Shown here piece after piece: positions 35,709 to 44,976 of a stretch of 64,000 nt of DNA. The notes beneath the pieces are model-generated. The model did no database searches, was not told the origin of the DNA, and saw only the letters and a list, made by a program, of their open reading frames with translations. The DNA is from Ceratodon purpureus (taxonomy: Eukaryota; Streptophyta; Bryopsida; Pseudoditrichales; Ditrichaceae): NCBI GenBank assembly GCA_014871385.1, contig CM026425.1, positions 16,944,637 through 17,008,636 of the forward strand, in the 5' to 3' direction. The translations under genes and the position numbers were made by a program. Positions within the stretch are counted from its first letter, which is position 1, and every line of letters begins with the position of its first letter.

Positions 35709-35741
35709 TTTTTTTTTTTTGTTTTTTTTTGTTTTTTTTTT
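35709..35741 (+). repeat. T-rich homopolymer tract
   Basis: Three runs of T separated by single G. Confidence 0.8.
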
Positions 35742-35860
35742 TATGTGGGCTTCAACTTATACTGAACTGATTTAGATTCAACGACTCGATCCACGAGTTG
35801 GTCATGCTCAATTAATTGCCTGGTTAAATGTCTGGATAATTAGATAATGTTGATTCCTAG

Positions 35861-35969
35861 CACTAGTGGGAAAGGAGTTCTTCCCCTCAAAAATTTTGGT
35901 AACAATTGGAGGAAGTGTTACCGATTCCTCCAAATCTTCTCGAGGGGAAGGACTCCTTGTCCATTAGTG
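35861..35969. mobile_element. 109-bp CACTA-like MITE
   Basis: It begins CACTAGTGGGAAAGGAG and ends with the near-inverse CTCCTTGTCCATTAGTG. Inner arms TTCCCCTC and GAGGGGAAG also pair. The tips match the CACTAGTGG start seen at 6395. The flanking trinucleotides (TAG, AAG) do not form a clean duplication. Confidence 0.65.
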
Positions 35970-36349
35970 AAGAGAAGTGCTAGGTTCAATGCACGTGATT
36001 GAGTTGTAAATGGAAAAACTAAAGCGGCAAAGCCAAGAACTCATGGAGAGGTTCATCATGCTGAATGCAGAGTCTCACTTCTAGGAGGACAACCATTGGG
36101 AGTGGGTTCTTTAGAGTGTGAGACCGCGTGTGAACTGACAAGTTCAAATGTCCAAATGATAGTGAACCAAAAATGGATAGAGATGGAAACCGATTTTTGT
36201 TTGGGGTCAAATGAAATATACAGTTTCAACTATTTACTATGACTATTCCTCTAAGGGAAAAACTAGGAAAATAATAATTTTTTTAATAAATCAAATTAAG
36301 TTTTATAAATAAAATGCATAATTTTCATTAAATTATATAAAAAAGAGAA
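35970..36349. other. intergenic DNA
   Basis: Nothing recognisable. Confidence 0.5.
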
Positions 36350-36490
36350 GGCTTTTCAAATCCATTGAGCAAAGCGAGAAGGGTTTGAATAAGGGCAACG
36401 GGTCTGGTAGGCCCCGTTGCCCGTTAAGTCTTAGGGTTCACTCAAAACAAAGATAGCGGGGTAGCTAGGGCTGATCTCATTGAATTATGT
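36350..36490 (+). repeat. stem-loop repeat module, copy 1
   Basis: About 140 bp that recurs in inverse orientation at about 42035-42180 inside the MULE-like element. It contains the perfect 9-bp hairpin GGCAACGGG ... CCCGTTGCC, followed by TTAGGGTTCACTCAAAACAA and GGGGTAGCTAGGG. Copy 1 has no GC-rich inverted ends. Confidence 0.7.
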
Positions 36491-37147
36491 CATTAAATTG
36501 TTTAATGGTTTAAATATATTGTACATGTATTTTAATTGATTTCAATTAAAGCAAATTTTGGGTTTTATAGCCCCTATTTTATCATCCAAATTATATAAAC
36601 TCAAAATTATCAAAATCAAAGAATTAGGATACAAAAAACCATTTATATAAAATCATTTATCAATAAATAATCACTTGATCCAATCAACGAATCAAATTAG
36701 TTTTTTAACCATAAATTACAAACATAATAAATAAATTTCTAAAGGTCAATTTGGAAATATTTAATAATAAAGTTTGTCATAAAATCAAATAATAAAATTA
36801 TTCAATGCACAAAATTTTTAAAATTAAATAAAAAGATAAGTGAATCCCAAGGATCCATGGCTTCACCGTGGCAATGTCAAAGTTTCGTCACTGTCACTGT
36901 TTTTTATCCCTTACAACTTTGATGATGGACCACCCATGTGGTCTACAATGCAGGAGAATCAGCCTAAATATGCCCTCACCCATCCTAAACGATCCACTCC
37001 AAAAACACTACCTCCACTTCTAGTAAAAAAAAAAAAAAAGTTGGACAACACGAAGACTATTGTGAACATCCTCTGATCCAACTTATAGCGGCTGCAGCAT
37101 CTCAAAGAACTCCGACAGCAGAGAGTACTACACTCAGCGTTTATGTT
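36491..37147. other. AT-rich DNA upstream of the retroelement
   Basis: No reverse transcriptase or other domain visible. A 15-base A tract lies near 37026. Confidence 0.5.
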
Positions 37148-38437
37148 TTGTTTTTCTCAGGCTCCGAAGAAATAGAGCGCATCAAATATCAAGATTGTGT
37201 GAGATCCCCTATCACTAGAACATTGTTTTTACTCAAACATGAAGCCGGAGTCCACCTTAAAAGCACTATAGGAAATTTTCTATTAAATCCATCCCCACTC
37301 GAAACCGCATGGATGCAAGAAGCACAACAACTACATGGCCTAAATCCCAAAACTTCTCTCAAACTACTACAAAAACTACTATTACATAATATAATAAACT
37401 TAGAACAAATAACCATGCCTAACGGGACCACCCTAATGAACCCAGAAGAATATAAAATATACCACTCCAACCCCACAAAACTCATAAAAAGTGCGCTAAA
37501 TATTGCCAGTCAATTATTTTGTAAACCCACTTGCCATCAAAGATGCCAAATACCATGTAGATTCCGATTCCACTCCCCCCCAAGAACCCTAAAAAATGAT
37601 TACATATTATTAAACCACAACATTCTACCACAACAATTGAACCCCCCAATACACCCCCCCAACCCTCCTATTCCCGAACTTCCTCCTCCTCCCAACAATA
37701 TGCTTAAATATCCAAGACAATTCCCCATACACACAATATTAAACCACAAACAAAATAAAATCAAAGATCCAAATGGGATAAACTATAAAGATACAACATA
37801 TTTATGCCAATGGACCACGCCAAATAATAATACATACAACAAATGGCGTAGCCAAAGAGAACTTTTCCCGTGGAGCGACATTAACACCTGCCTCCACAAT
37901 ACTGAATTACTTACACAATACTACACTAAACAACAACATAAACATTTTTCAAACATCATCGAAAAGCACTTCTCCATAGAACAACAAAAAGATACAAGAT
38001 ACGTTACTCCGGCCACAATTATCCCATTGGCACATGTCTCCATTAATGAATGCAACCCAGAAAATGACATCGAAACAAAATCAAACATTATCCAAACACA
38101 ACATGACGTTGCACACATATACGAAGATAATGGCCGACACCTCATCACCATTCCGAAAACTAGACTACTATGGCTATGGAAACAATATCAACATGCAAAA
38201 AACACTCCACATGGCCTTGAGCCATCCACCCAATCATTTGAAACTGAAATTGTCTGGCTATATCAAAGATATAAATACCGTATCCCAAAAAATGATCCAC
38301 TTAAATGTGCTCAATACACAATACCAACTGAAATACTAGATTTTCTAATATCAACATTCAACATCCACCAATCTTACTTTTCATCACCAGTTACATGCCC
38401 TACACAATTTACCCAATTTTACTCACCATTCTCATGA
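37148..38437 (+). CDS. retroelement ORF, post-RT region with chromodomain-like segment
   Basis: A 429-residue ORF with no sure start (the first codon is TTG and the copy is 5'-truncated). Residues ~15-125 resemble a helical post-reverse-transcriptase region (LETAWMQEAQQLHGL, NLEQITMPNGTTLM). A Cys cluster C-x3-C-x3-C-x3-C follows at about 127-139, then a Pro-rich linker. Residues ~192-250 (FPIHTILNHK, TTYLCQWTTPNN, KWRSQRELFPW) have the hydrophobic and aromatic pattern of a chromodomain, which in retroelements can read chromatin marks at the target. The last ~30 residues (SSPVTCP) begin the methyltransferase-like segment described next. All of these except the retroelement context are tentative. 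Confidence 0.55.
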   Translation: MFFSGSEEIERIKYQDCVRSPITRTLFLLKHEAGVHLKSTIGNFLLNPSPLETAWMQEAQQLHGLNPKTSLKLLQKLLLHNIINLEQITMPNGTTLMNPEEYKIYHSNPTKLIKSALNIASQLFCKPTCHQRCQIPCRFRFHSPPRTLKNDYILLNHNILPQQLNPPIHPPNPPIPELPPPPNNMLKYPRQFPIHTILNHKQNKIKDPNGINYKDTTYLCQWTTPNNNTYNKWRSQRELFPWSDINTCLHNTELLTQYYTKQQHKHFSNIIEKHFSIEQQKDTRYVTPATIIPLAHVSINECNPENDIETKSNIIQTQHDVAHIYEDNGRHLITIPKTRLLWLWKQYQHAKNTPHGLEPSTQSFETEIVWLYQRYKYRIPKNDPLKCAQYTIPTEILDFLISTFNIHQSYFSSPVTCPTQFTQFYSPFS

Positions 38438-38770
38438 GATATAATATTTGGCTCCCTAGGGAAAGCATTTGATCACAAATGGAAAGGAATTGGCTATGCT
38501 CACCCCCACAATGAAACCGACATACAACAAGCCATTCATTGGGCCCGCCTTGCGGCAAAAAATGACCCAAACAATATCACCATATTCATCTCTCCCGATA
38601 CTAACTGGTACCAAAACTCCAACCCCTACACTGGTCCATTCCCAAACACACATATTATTGCCCATTTTGCTGCAGACACCATTACATATGACGAGCCAAC
38701 AATTCCCCCCGAACTTAAACTCGAAAGAAAAGAACTTTCTACGCTCCGAATATTCTGTATCCATCACTAA
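38345..38770 (+). pseudogene. phage-Dam-like N6-adenine methyltransferase-like segment of the retroelement (degraded)
   Basis: The pattern SSPVTCP, FYSPF, KWKGIGYAHPH, AIHWARLAAKNDP, TIFISPDTNWY and GPFPNTHIIAHF follows the order of a phage-type DNA N6-adenine methyltransferase fold: a motif, then G-x-G-Y-x-x-P-x where active enzymes have NPPY/DPPW, then a helix and a strand ending in an aromatic. The catalytic NPPY position reads AHPH, so even an intact copy might lack activity. Interrupted here. The identification comes from pattern only and could be wrong; a non-enzymatic relative is possible. Confidence 0.35.
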
Positions 38771-39046
38771 AACAACAACATCGGTACACACGAGCAAATA
38801 CATCAACTCATTCAAACAATTAACAATCTCCAAATATTACAAACTCACACACAAATTGCATCTCCGACCCCCTTAAACACGCATGTCAATCCCAGTAAAA
38901 AATGGTCCAAATCATATTATCCAAACACCCCCGCAAATAACTCAACACCTATCCCACAAATACCAAATTACCAAACAAATCTACCACTAAAATTCCACCC
39001 CCAATTCAGTTATTACACAGATGGATCATTCAAACCCCCAAAAGAA

Positions 39047-40468
39047 ATGGGCAACGGTAAATGGAGAAGAGAAAAAGCCGGATACGGTATTTACAGCCCC
39101 AAAGGCCTCAATATCCCCAAAAGACTCCATGGACACCAAAATATACTCCGTGCCGAAATGATGGCAGTACACAAAACACTCAGAATTATTAACACACAAT
39201 TCCCCAACGAACCAGCATACATATTTACCGACTGTCTAAATGTACTATACTTACTTAATACACAAATAAAACACCCCACACTACATAATAGTCACCCCGA
39301 TCAAACCACACTTGCCTCCATAGTAGAACTACTCCAACAAAGAACACAACCAATTTCACTATACAAAGTTAGAGCACACATCAACATTGACGGTAACGAA
39401 GAGGCAGATTATTTAGCAAAGCAAGGTCTAAAACTAGCACACAGAAAAGCCCTACACTCGTACGAACATGCCCATGCCACTCCGTTCTACTTCCAAAAAG
39501 ATAACTGGCCTTCAAGAAACGATGTTCCAGACAAAGGACCAGTTAGAACTCTAGAAAAACAAATCAAAAAATATGACAGAGAAAACAATCTAGAAAACAT
39601 GGCCATACAAACCCCCAACATTTGCAAATGGACGGAAAATGTAGACATAGACAATGTACTTTCTAATGAATTTTGGGAAAATCCAGTCATTACTGACAAG
39701 CAAAAATCATGCCTCATAAAATTCCGTACGGGAACTTACATGGGCCAAGCTAGAAAACAAATGTTCTTCGGAAGAGAAAGATTTCCATCCATCACATGTC
39801 CCATTTGCAAATCACGTGAACCGGATACATGGCTACATGTATTACTCACATGCCAACAACATATACACTCCCTCCGAGTCAAAAGACACAACAAAGCAGT
39901 ATGGGAAATTAGAAAACTACTAGTCTCATCCGAAAAATCTCGTTGTTTTATTCTAATGAATGCGGGCACCTTCAATGATAAACCCCCAGAAAATACCGTT
40001 CCCAATTGGTTACTTCCATGCACATGTGGCACTCAAAGATGTCATTGTAACTCTAGATTTAGACCAGACATTCTCTGCGTTAAAGGTTTGCCGTACCAAA
40101 GCGATCCCCCTACAGAAATAAACCCCAATCTTACCATAAAATTCATTGAATTCACATACTGCAATGACAAATTCTCCCCAGAAACATTTTTAGCTAAAAC
40201 CAACAAATACAACCCACTAATTGCCAGTCTTACCGCTAGAGGATGGAAAGTCGACCCCCTCATTGTCATCACAGCAGGCGCTAGAGCTACCACACACATT
40301 CCTTCAATGAAACTACTTGCAGACAATTTCAAAATACCATGGCTTACCATCAAAAACACCTTTAAAAACATAAACACTATTGCCATACAATATGCCATGT
40401 CTATACTTCTCCACAAAAGAAGAATAGAAAACCACCAACCATTACCCGAGACATTAGACCCCCCATAG
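39047..40468 (+). CDS. retroelement ORF: RNase H, CCHC and restriction-like endonuclease
   Basis: A 473-residue ORF. The RNase H begins just upstream of the first Met (YYTDGS at about 39013-39030). Its acidic residues are all present: TDGS, RAEMMAV, FTDCLNV and DGNEEAD (about residue 118-124). At about residues 248-266, C-x2-C-x9-H-x4-C (CPICK ... WLHVLLTC) is the CCHC motif that precedes the nuclease in R2-like LINEs, followed by RHNKAVWEI. The endonuclease core is RPDILCV, then after ~19 residues IKFIEFTYC, the R-P-D ... E arrangement of PD-(D/E)xK enzymes that nick the target for target-primed reverse transcription. RNase H would remove template RNA. A CxC cluster (CTCGTQRCHC) lies between. 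The ORF is complete to its stop. Confidence 0.8.
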   Translation: MGNGKWRREKAGYGIYSPKGLNIPKRLHGHQNILRAEMMAVHKTLRIINTQFPNEPAYIFTDCLNVLYLLNTQIKHPTLHNSHPDQTTLASIVELLQQRTQPISLYKVRAHINIDGNEEADYLAKQGLKLAHRKALHSYEHAHATPFYFQKDNWPSRNDVPDKGPVRTLEKQIKKYDRENNLENMAIQTPNICKWTENVDIDNVLSNEFWENPVITDKQKSCLIKFRTGTYMGQARKQMFFGRERFPSITCPICKSREPDTWLHVLLTCQQHIHSLRVKRHNKAVWEIRKLLVSSEKSRCFILMNAGTFNDKPPENTVPNWLLPCTCGTQRCHCNSRFRPDILCVKGLPYQSDPPTEINPNLTIKFIEFTYCNDKFSPETFLAKTNKYNPLIASLTARGWKVDPLIVITAGARATTHIPSMKLLADNFKIPWLTIKNTFKNINTIAIQYAMSILLHKRRIENHQPLPETLDPP

Positions 40469-40535
40469 TCAAAGAAAACCCCTAAATATAATAAAAAAAA
40501 TTTTAGTAGCTAGAGCTACTTTATTTGAATTGATA

Positions 40536-40767
40536 GCATACGGGTGTCAAGTCTCTTGTCAACTTCTCACAGAGGGGGCTGTTGGTTGGCACAACTCTCT
40601 ACTGCCTGCAATTGCTCACTCAGCAGTACCAAGCCACTTCATCCCCCACATCCACTCAAACGAGTCCATCAGGGTTCGAACCCGGACCAGATTAATGAGA
40701 CAAACGCTCACCTCCAACCAACAAATGAGCTTGTGGCTTGGTGTCCAAAAGTGAAATCAAATGAATC
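40536..40767 (-). mobile_element. tRNA-type SINE with target duplication
   Basis: On the minus strand the head contains an A-box region (TTGGTTGGAGGTGAGCG), then TCTCATTAATCTGGTCCGG and the B box GGTTCGAACCC. The body continues with GATGGACTCG and ends near GACTTGACACCCGTATGC. The 11-bp string TTGAATTGATA occurs exactly at both borders (40525-40535 and 40768-40778), a target-site duplication typical of LINE-assisted retroposition. The tRNA-like part has a CAT in the anticodon-like position. Confidence 0.85.
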
Positions 40768-40829
40768 TTGAATTGATAATCACTGCTATTACTGGCTACT
40801 TGTTACTAGTTACTGGTTACTGGCTACTT

Positions 40830-40985
40830 TGTGACTAAAGTGTCTACTCTCGAAAGGGGGGAGTAGATCTTTACTTCCATACCTTTGTCCTGTGGGCATT
40901 GGCTTGGGGGTGGATCGAACAGACACTTAATTCACTTCGGTCTCCTCCGGAGACCGTAGTTTCTCTCTCTCTCTCTTTTGTTTTT
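40830..40985 (+). mobile_element. SINE tail, copy E
   Basis: It contains CGAAAGGGGGGAGTAGATC, CCTTTGTCCTGTGGGCATTG, GATCGAACAGACACTTAATT and GGAGACCGTAGTTTC, and ends in a CT microsatellite. This is the same 3' module as copies A-D. It is preceded by short TTACTGGCTAC tandem repeats. Confidence 0.65.
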
Positions 40986-41524
40986 CTCAAGGTGGTGCGA
41001 CAGGCACCTAGGAATGAAGCCAAGTAAGAAAAGTATATACAAATTTATCCATTTGAACGTACTCATCCATAAAATTATCTATAACAAGACACTTCCATCC
41101 AAATACTGGCGAATTTGGTTAATTTTGTAGAAGATTTTGGCAATTTCATCCAATATTTTGCTCAAATTTTCCAGTGTATCAGTAGCGAGCACGCGGATCA
41201 GGTAAAATTCAGGCGATTTTTCACCTGCAAATTAAACGCTACCTACACTTGTTGAGTGTGCTAATGCGGGAACGTTTGGATGCTTCTCATTCCATGCTAA
41301 CATCTGTGCTTGTGTTAGGGTTGCGAAGGCCATCTCAACTTTGCCCACTTTGCATGAGGGCCAGCTCAGCCATTGCCCAAGAATACTAGTGTCCAAGTCT
41401 TTATGATCTCAAATTACAACACCAAAAATCGTAACTGCATTTCAATATCAATTCAGTGTAATACTGAAACCCCTCTGCAATGAGACTCCCCTAGATAAGC
41501 ATGCGGCAGGCTCATATGCGACAC
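40986..41524. other. intergenic DNA
   Basis: No gene recognised. Confidence 0.5.
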
Positions 41525-41860
41525 AGAAAGGGGAATATGGGATGGGCTGAAGACTTCTTTAAATCTTGAAGACAGGTTTTCGGCTAGACAAGGCCTTAAG
41601 TTCTCTTGGGATAATGGAAGGCTTCAGGAGGAGAGGATCCGTGCTCGTCTCAATCGTTTCTACACCCCAAAGAGAGCCTTGGGCTGTGATATGAACATAA
41701 CCTCTTACCAGATTGTTGGAGGCTGCACGCTATCGGACCACCTCCATGTACGCATTCAACTCGAGCTCACCCATGCCAAGGCTACTCGAAGCTCCTTGTG
41801 GAAAATGAATATTTGCCACATTAAGGAGTCCAGTCTTGAGATTCAAAGAATCTGGCGATC
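41525..41860 (+). pseudogene. LINE APE endonuclease, C-terminal remnant
   Basis: The translation includes WDGLKTSLNLEDRFSARQG, FSWDN, RIRARLNRFYTP and SDHLHV. These are the late motifs of L1 APE-type endonucleases (S-W-D-N ... R-I-x-A-R-L-x-R-F-Y ... S-D-H), with the catalytic SDH present and the earlier catalytic half absent. After the MULE insertion the linker resumes (LPTTTPFF, RVIHFYRDF). Confidence 0.8.
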
Positions 41861-42386
41861 GGGACACATGTAGCAGACGTGACCTCCGGCTATGGCCCCG
41901 GGGAATTGAAGGGTAGGGGCAGGGGACCCGGCGCTCACTGGGCGGGCAGCCCCGTGGAATTTGATTTTTTTTTTTTAAATTTTTTTAAAAAAAAACTTTA
42001 AAATTACTTGGGAAAAAAATAGAGGCAATAAAAACCAAAATTCAATGAGATTAACCCTAGCTACCCCGTGATCGTTGTTTTGAGTGAACCCTAAAATAAC
42101 TTAACGGGCAACGGGTCCTACCGGACCCGTTGCCCTTATTCAAACCCTTCTCGCACCGCTCCATGGGTTTGAAAAACCTTATATTATTCATATAAATTTC
42201 TGAGACAATTTGTCTCCCAAAAAAAAAAAAAAAAAAAAAATTAAAAAAAAAAAAAAAAATTAAAAAAAAAATGAAAGTTAGGGCTGCCCGGTGAGAGCTG
42301 CCCCTGCTGGATGTCGGGTCCTCCTGCCCCCGACCCTCCACTCCGCCGGGTCGAGGAGATAAGGTCACCTCTGCTACATTCATGCC
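41861..42386. mobile_element. MULE-like non-autonomous element with 9-bp target duplication
   Basis: CTGGCGATC is duplicated exactly at 41852-41860 and 42387-42395, the 9-bp length typical of Mutator-like elements. Inverted ends of about 100 bp share ATGTAGCAGACGTGACCT (with a C/G change), GC-rich blocks and GGGCAGCCC. Removing the element restores the LINE reading IWRSLPTTTPFF, which confirms the borders. The centre holds a copy of the stem-loop module of 36350-36490 in inverse orientation, then long A/T runs. No transposase. Confidence 0.9.
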
Positions 42387-42500
42387 CTGGCGATCTCTCC
42401 CTACCACCACACCTTTTTTCTCGAAGATGAAGAGGGTAATTCATTTCTATAGGGATTTCTCGAAGAAAAAACTGAAGCTAGAAGGGAAGAAGAAACCAAA

Positions 42501-44924
42501 TTGAGAACCCAAATGGCCGAGGCTCAAAGTCAGTTGCACAGTCACCCTTGTTCCTTCCCATTACAACTCGAAGTAGCAACCATTCGAGAGAAGCTGGCAG
42601 CTTTGGAACAACATCAGTCCAATGGTCAACGTCTCAGATCGAGAATCAAATGGCGATGGAAAGGTGACGCCTGTAACAAAGAGTTTTTCCAAATGGTAAG
42701 AGAAAAACCAAGGAAGCAACCCATTGCTCAACTACGGGCCCCAGACGGTTCACTTAAATCATCAGATCAAGAATTAGAGGAGATTTGCAGGAGCTTTTAC
42801 AGCGAACTGTATGCAGCACCAATGGATCCAGCACCGGGGTTAATTGACAGAGCCCTTGCCAGTGTGACCACAATTGCAACCAAAGAAATGAGAGACCGCC
42901 TGGGGAGGGACTTCACAGTAGAAGAGCTCCAGAAGGCCGCTGAAGCGTTAGCCACTGATCGTGCCCCCGGCGCGGATGGAATCAGTATAGTTTTTTATAC
43001 ACACCATTGGGATCTCATCGGCCCAGAATTCCTGGAAATGGTCAATCTCTCTCTCCGTCGAGGCTGCCTCCCCTCCCGTGTCACACATGGCGCCATAACT
43101 CTTATTCATAAATCTGGCCCCTTGGTTGATCTGGGTAATTGGAGACCAATTACCCTTTTCAACGCTGCATACAAAATCATAGCTAAGGCACTGCAGCTTC
43201 GCTTGAAACCTCTGATGGCGGAATTAATCAGTCCCGACCAGACCGCATTTGTGCCACACAGGTATATTCTAGACAATGTCTTTGTGGCTCACGAAACGAT
43301 AGACATAGCCAGGCGCTCTAAGCAGCCACTTCTCTTTCTGAAAGTAGATTTTAAAAAAACCTTCGATAAAGTTAGTTGGCCCTTTCTGTTTGCCTGCATG
43401 GAGAAGATGGGTTTGGGTGAAGGATTCATAAAATACACCAAGCTTCTGTTCCAAGGTGCAACGGCTTCGGTGCTGCTGAATCGACAACAGACCTCTCCCT
43501 TCAAGATTGAGAGAGGTGTTCGGCAGGGGTGCCCTCTGGCACCCCTCCTCTTCCTCATAGCTGCTGAAGTACTCAACGCGATGCTGAGAAAAGCGGAAGA
43601 AGCTGGTCAGATTTCAGGGATTAAACTCCCTAATTCGACACAAACGCAGCTAATCTCACAATTCGCAGATGATACGTCCATTTCGCTGGAAATCAGCCAA
43701 CCTCACGCGATTGCTAATCTGCTGGACATCCTCAACCTCTACAAGTCAGCATCCGGGCTTGAGATAAACTGGTCAAAAAGTCACGCGTATTGGTGCTCCA
43801 CAGGAAGAAAACCGGCTTGGCTGAGAAACATTGGCTGGCAATGGGCCGAAGAATCAGACCTCTCAAAACTTCTAGGAACACCCTTTGGCCTTGATCTGGA
43901 GACGGAAAGCATTGATAACTTCCTGATTGACCGTATAAAGTCCAAGCTAGCTTATTGGTGCTCAACAAAACTCTCTCTAGCAGGTCGGGCAATGATTGTA
44001 AAACATGTTTTTCTCTCTTCTTTATGGTATTTCCTTGCAATTTGGAGTCGATCTGTTAAGGCTACGAGCAAAATTAAAGCTCTGCTTCGAAATTTCCTTT
44101 GGTCGGGTCAGGAACATAATGCAAGAACCAGAGTCAACTGGTCGGATTGTTGTGCACGCAAGCATGTTGGTGGCCTAAACTTGATAGATCCACAGGAAGG
44201 GACTGTAAGTCTTCTATGCAAGTGGGCCATTACAGCATACTTGCCAGGTTCCTCAAACTTACAGGTTATTTTGCGACATAAACTTTGGAATTCAAGCCCG
44301 GACAGGAACACCAAATGGCCTCCGAACGCACAGTGGGGACTAGTATGGAACCATTCCCCAACCCCAGGCTCCAAGGTATGGAGCAAAGTCCTAGCAGCGT
44401 GGAAGAAAATGATTCGTCACCTACATGAAGCTCTCCCCTCCAACAGAGCCGAAGCCAAGCAAGCTCCATTATGGTGGTCATTCAGATTTTTGGGTGGAAG
44501 TTGTGATACTTCCATTCGAAACGCTCTTTCCCTTTATCAACGAGGTCTCCGCACGATTAATGATATATGGGACTGCAACCGAAACTCACTCAAGACGGTG
44601 CAGCAAGTGGACAACGATGTTGGTCTTAACCAGGATGAGCTCCCTAAAGTAGAAGCCCTCATAGCACAGGTTCAGCAGAAGTATGGAGCCGTCCTAACCA
44701 GGGAACATAACTCCCCTCATGTGGGCGAATGGGTAGGCGGGTTTATGGGTGATATCCACCAGCTCCCTGTGTTTGTGATTCAAGTAGGCAGAGCCTGGCA
44801 ACCTGGCGAAATAGACAGCCCTGATGGCCTTCGAACCTTGCCCCCAAAATACCCAGTCCACTCCATTGGATCACAATCCAGATCCCTCATTCCTGACCAT
44901 GCAAACCGACTCCTAAACGTGTGA
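42501..44924 (+). CDS. LINE reverse transcriptase
   Basis: An 807-residue open frame (first codon TTG, open upstream to about 42453). It begins with a coiled linker, then KWRWKGDACNKEFF at about 50-63. The fingers/palm motifs of a non-LTR RT follow: GADGISIVFY, then NWRPITLFN, PDQTAFV, LFLKVDFKKTFDKVSW, RQGCPLAPLLF and the catalytic box QFADDTSI. The thumb region (GLEINWSKS, KLLGTPFG) is also present. It would copy element RNA at a nicked target. The motifs are well preserved, so the copy is fairly young despite its frame breaks. Confidence 0.9.
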   Translation: MRTQMAEAQSQLHSHPCSFPLQLEVATIREKLAALEQHQSNGQRLRSRIKWRWKGDACNKEFFQMVREKPRKQPIAQLRAPDGSLKSSDQELEEICRSFYSELYAAPMDPAPGLIDRALASVTTIATKEMRDRLGRDFTVEELQKAAEALATDRAPGADGISIVFYTHHWDLIGPEFLEMVNLSLRRGCLPSRVTHGAITLIHKSGPLVDLGNWRPITLFNAAYKIIAKALQLRLKPLMAELISPDQTAFVPHRYILDNVFVAHETIDIARRSKQPLLFLKVDFKKTFDKVSWPFLFACMEKMGLGEGFIKYTKLLFQGATASVLLNRQQTSPFKIERGVRQGCPLAPLLFLIAAEVLNAMLRKAEEAGQISGIKLPNSTQTQLISQFADDTSISLEISQPHAIANLLDILNLYKSASGLEINWSKSHAYWCSTGRKPAWLRNIGWQWAEESDLSKLLGTPFGLDLETESIDNFLIDRIKSKLAYWCSTKLSLAGRAMIVKHVFLSSLWYFLAIWSRSVKATSKIKALLRNFLWSGQEHNARTRVNWSDCCARKHVGGLNLIDPQEGTVSLLCKWAITAYLPGSSNLQVILRHKLWNSSPDRNTKWPPNAQWGLVWNHSPTPGSKVWSKVLAAWKKMIRHLHEALPSNRAEAKQAPLWWSFRFLGGSCDTSIRNALSLYQRGLRTINDIWDCNRNSLKTVQQVDNDVGLNQDELPKVEALIAQVQQKYGAVLTREHNSPHVGEWVGGFMGDIHQLPVFVIQVGRAWQPGEIDSPDGLRTLPPKYPVHSIGSQSRSLIPDHANRLLNV

Positions 44925-44976
44925 CATCAGGCTTGTTTGTGTAACAGAGACAAGTAGAACCCCAAAAGGAAACTCC

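Larger units (their letters stand above)
37148..40503 (+). mobile_element. RLE-type non-LTR retroelement, 3' portion
   Basis: Two long ORFs and a degraded stretch between them show, in order, a post-RT-like region, a Cys cluster, a chromodomain-like segment, a methyltransferase-like segment, RNase H, a CCHC motif and an R2-type restriction-like endonuclease. An A-rich end (TAAATATAATAAAAAAAA) follows the last stop. No reverse transcriptase, LTR or capsid gene is seen, so the copy is 5'-truncated, and the frame is interrupted about twice between 38.4 and 38.8 kb. RNase H together with an RLE endonuclease is known from Dualen/RandI-type LINEs; assignment to that clade is inference. The coding strand is strongly A/C-rich and G-poor, unlike all neighbours. 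Confidence 0.75.

Noticed and set aside
38469-38876. 135-residue plus-strand ORF between the two retroelement ORFs
   Set aside because: It is in a different frame from the domain-like segment, and its Thr/Pro-rich content follows from the A/C bias.
40660-40745. Functional initiator-like tRNA on the minus strand
   Set aside because: Stems do not close and the copy has SINE body sequence and target duplications.
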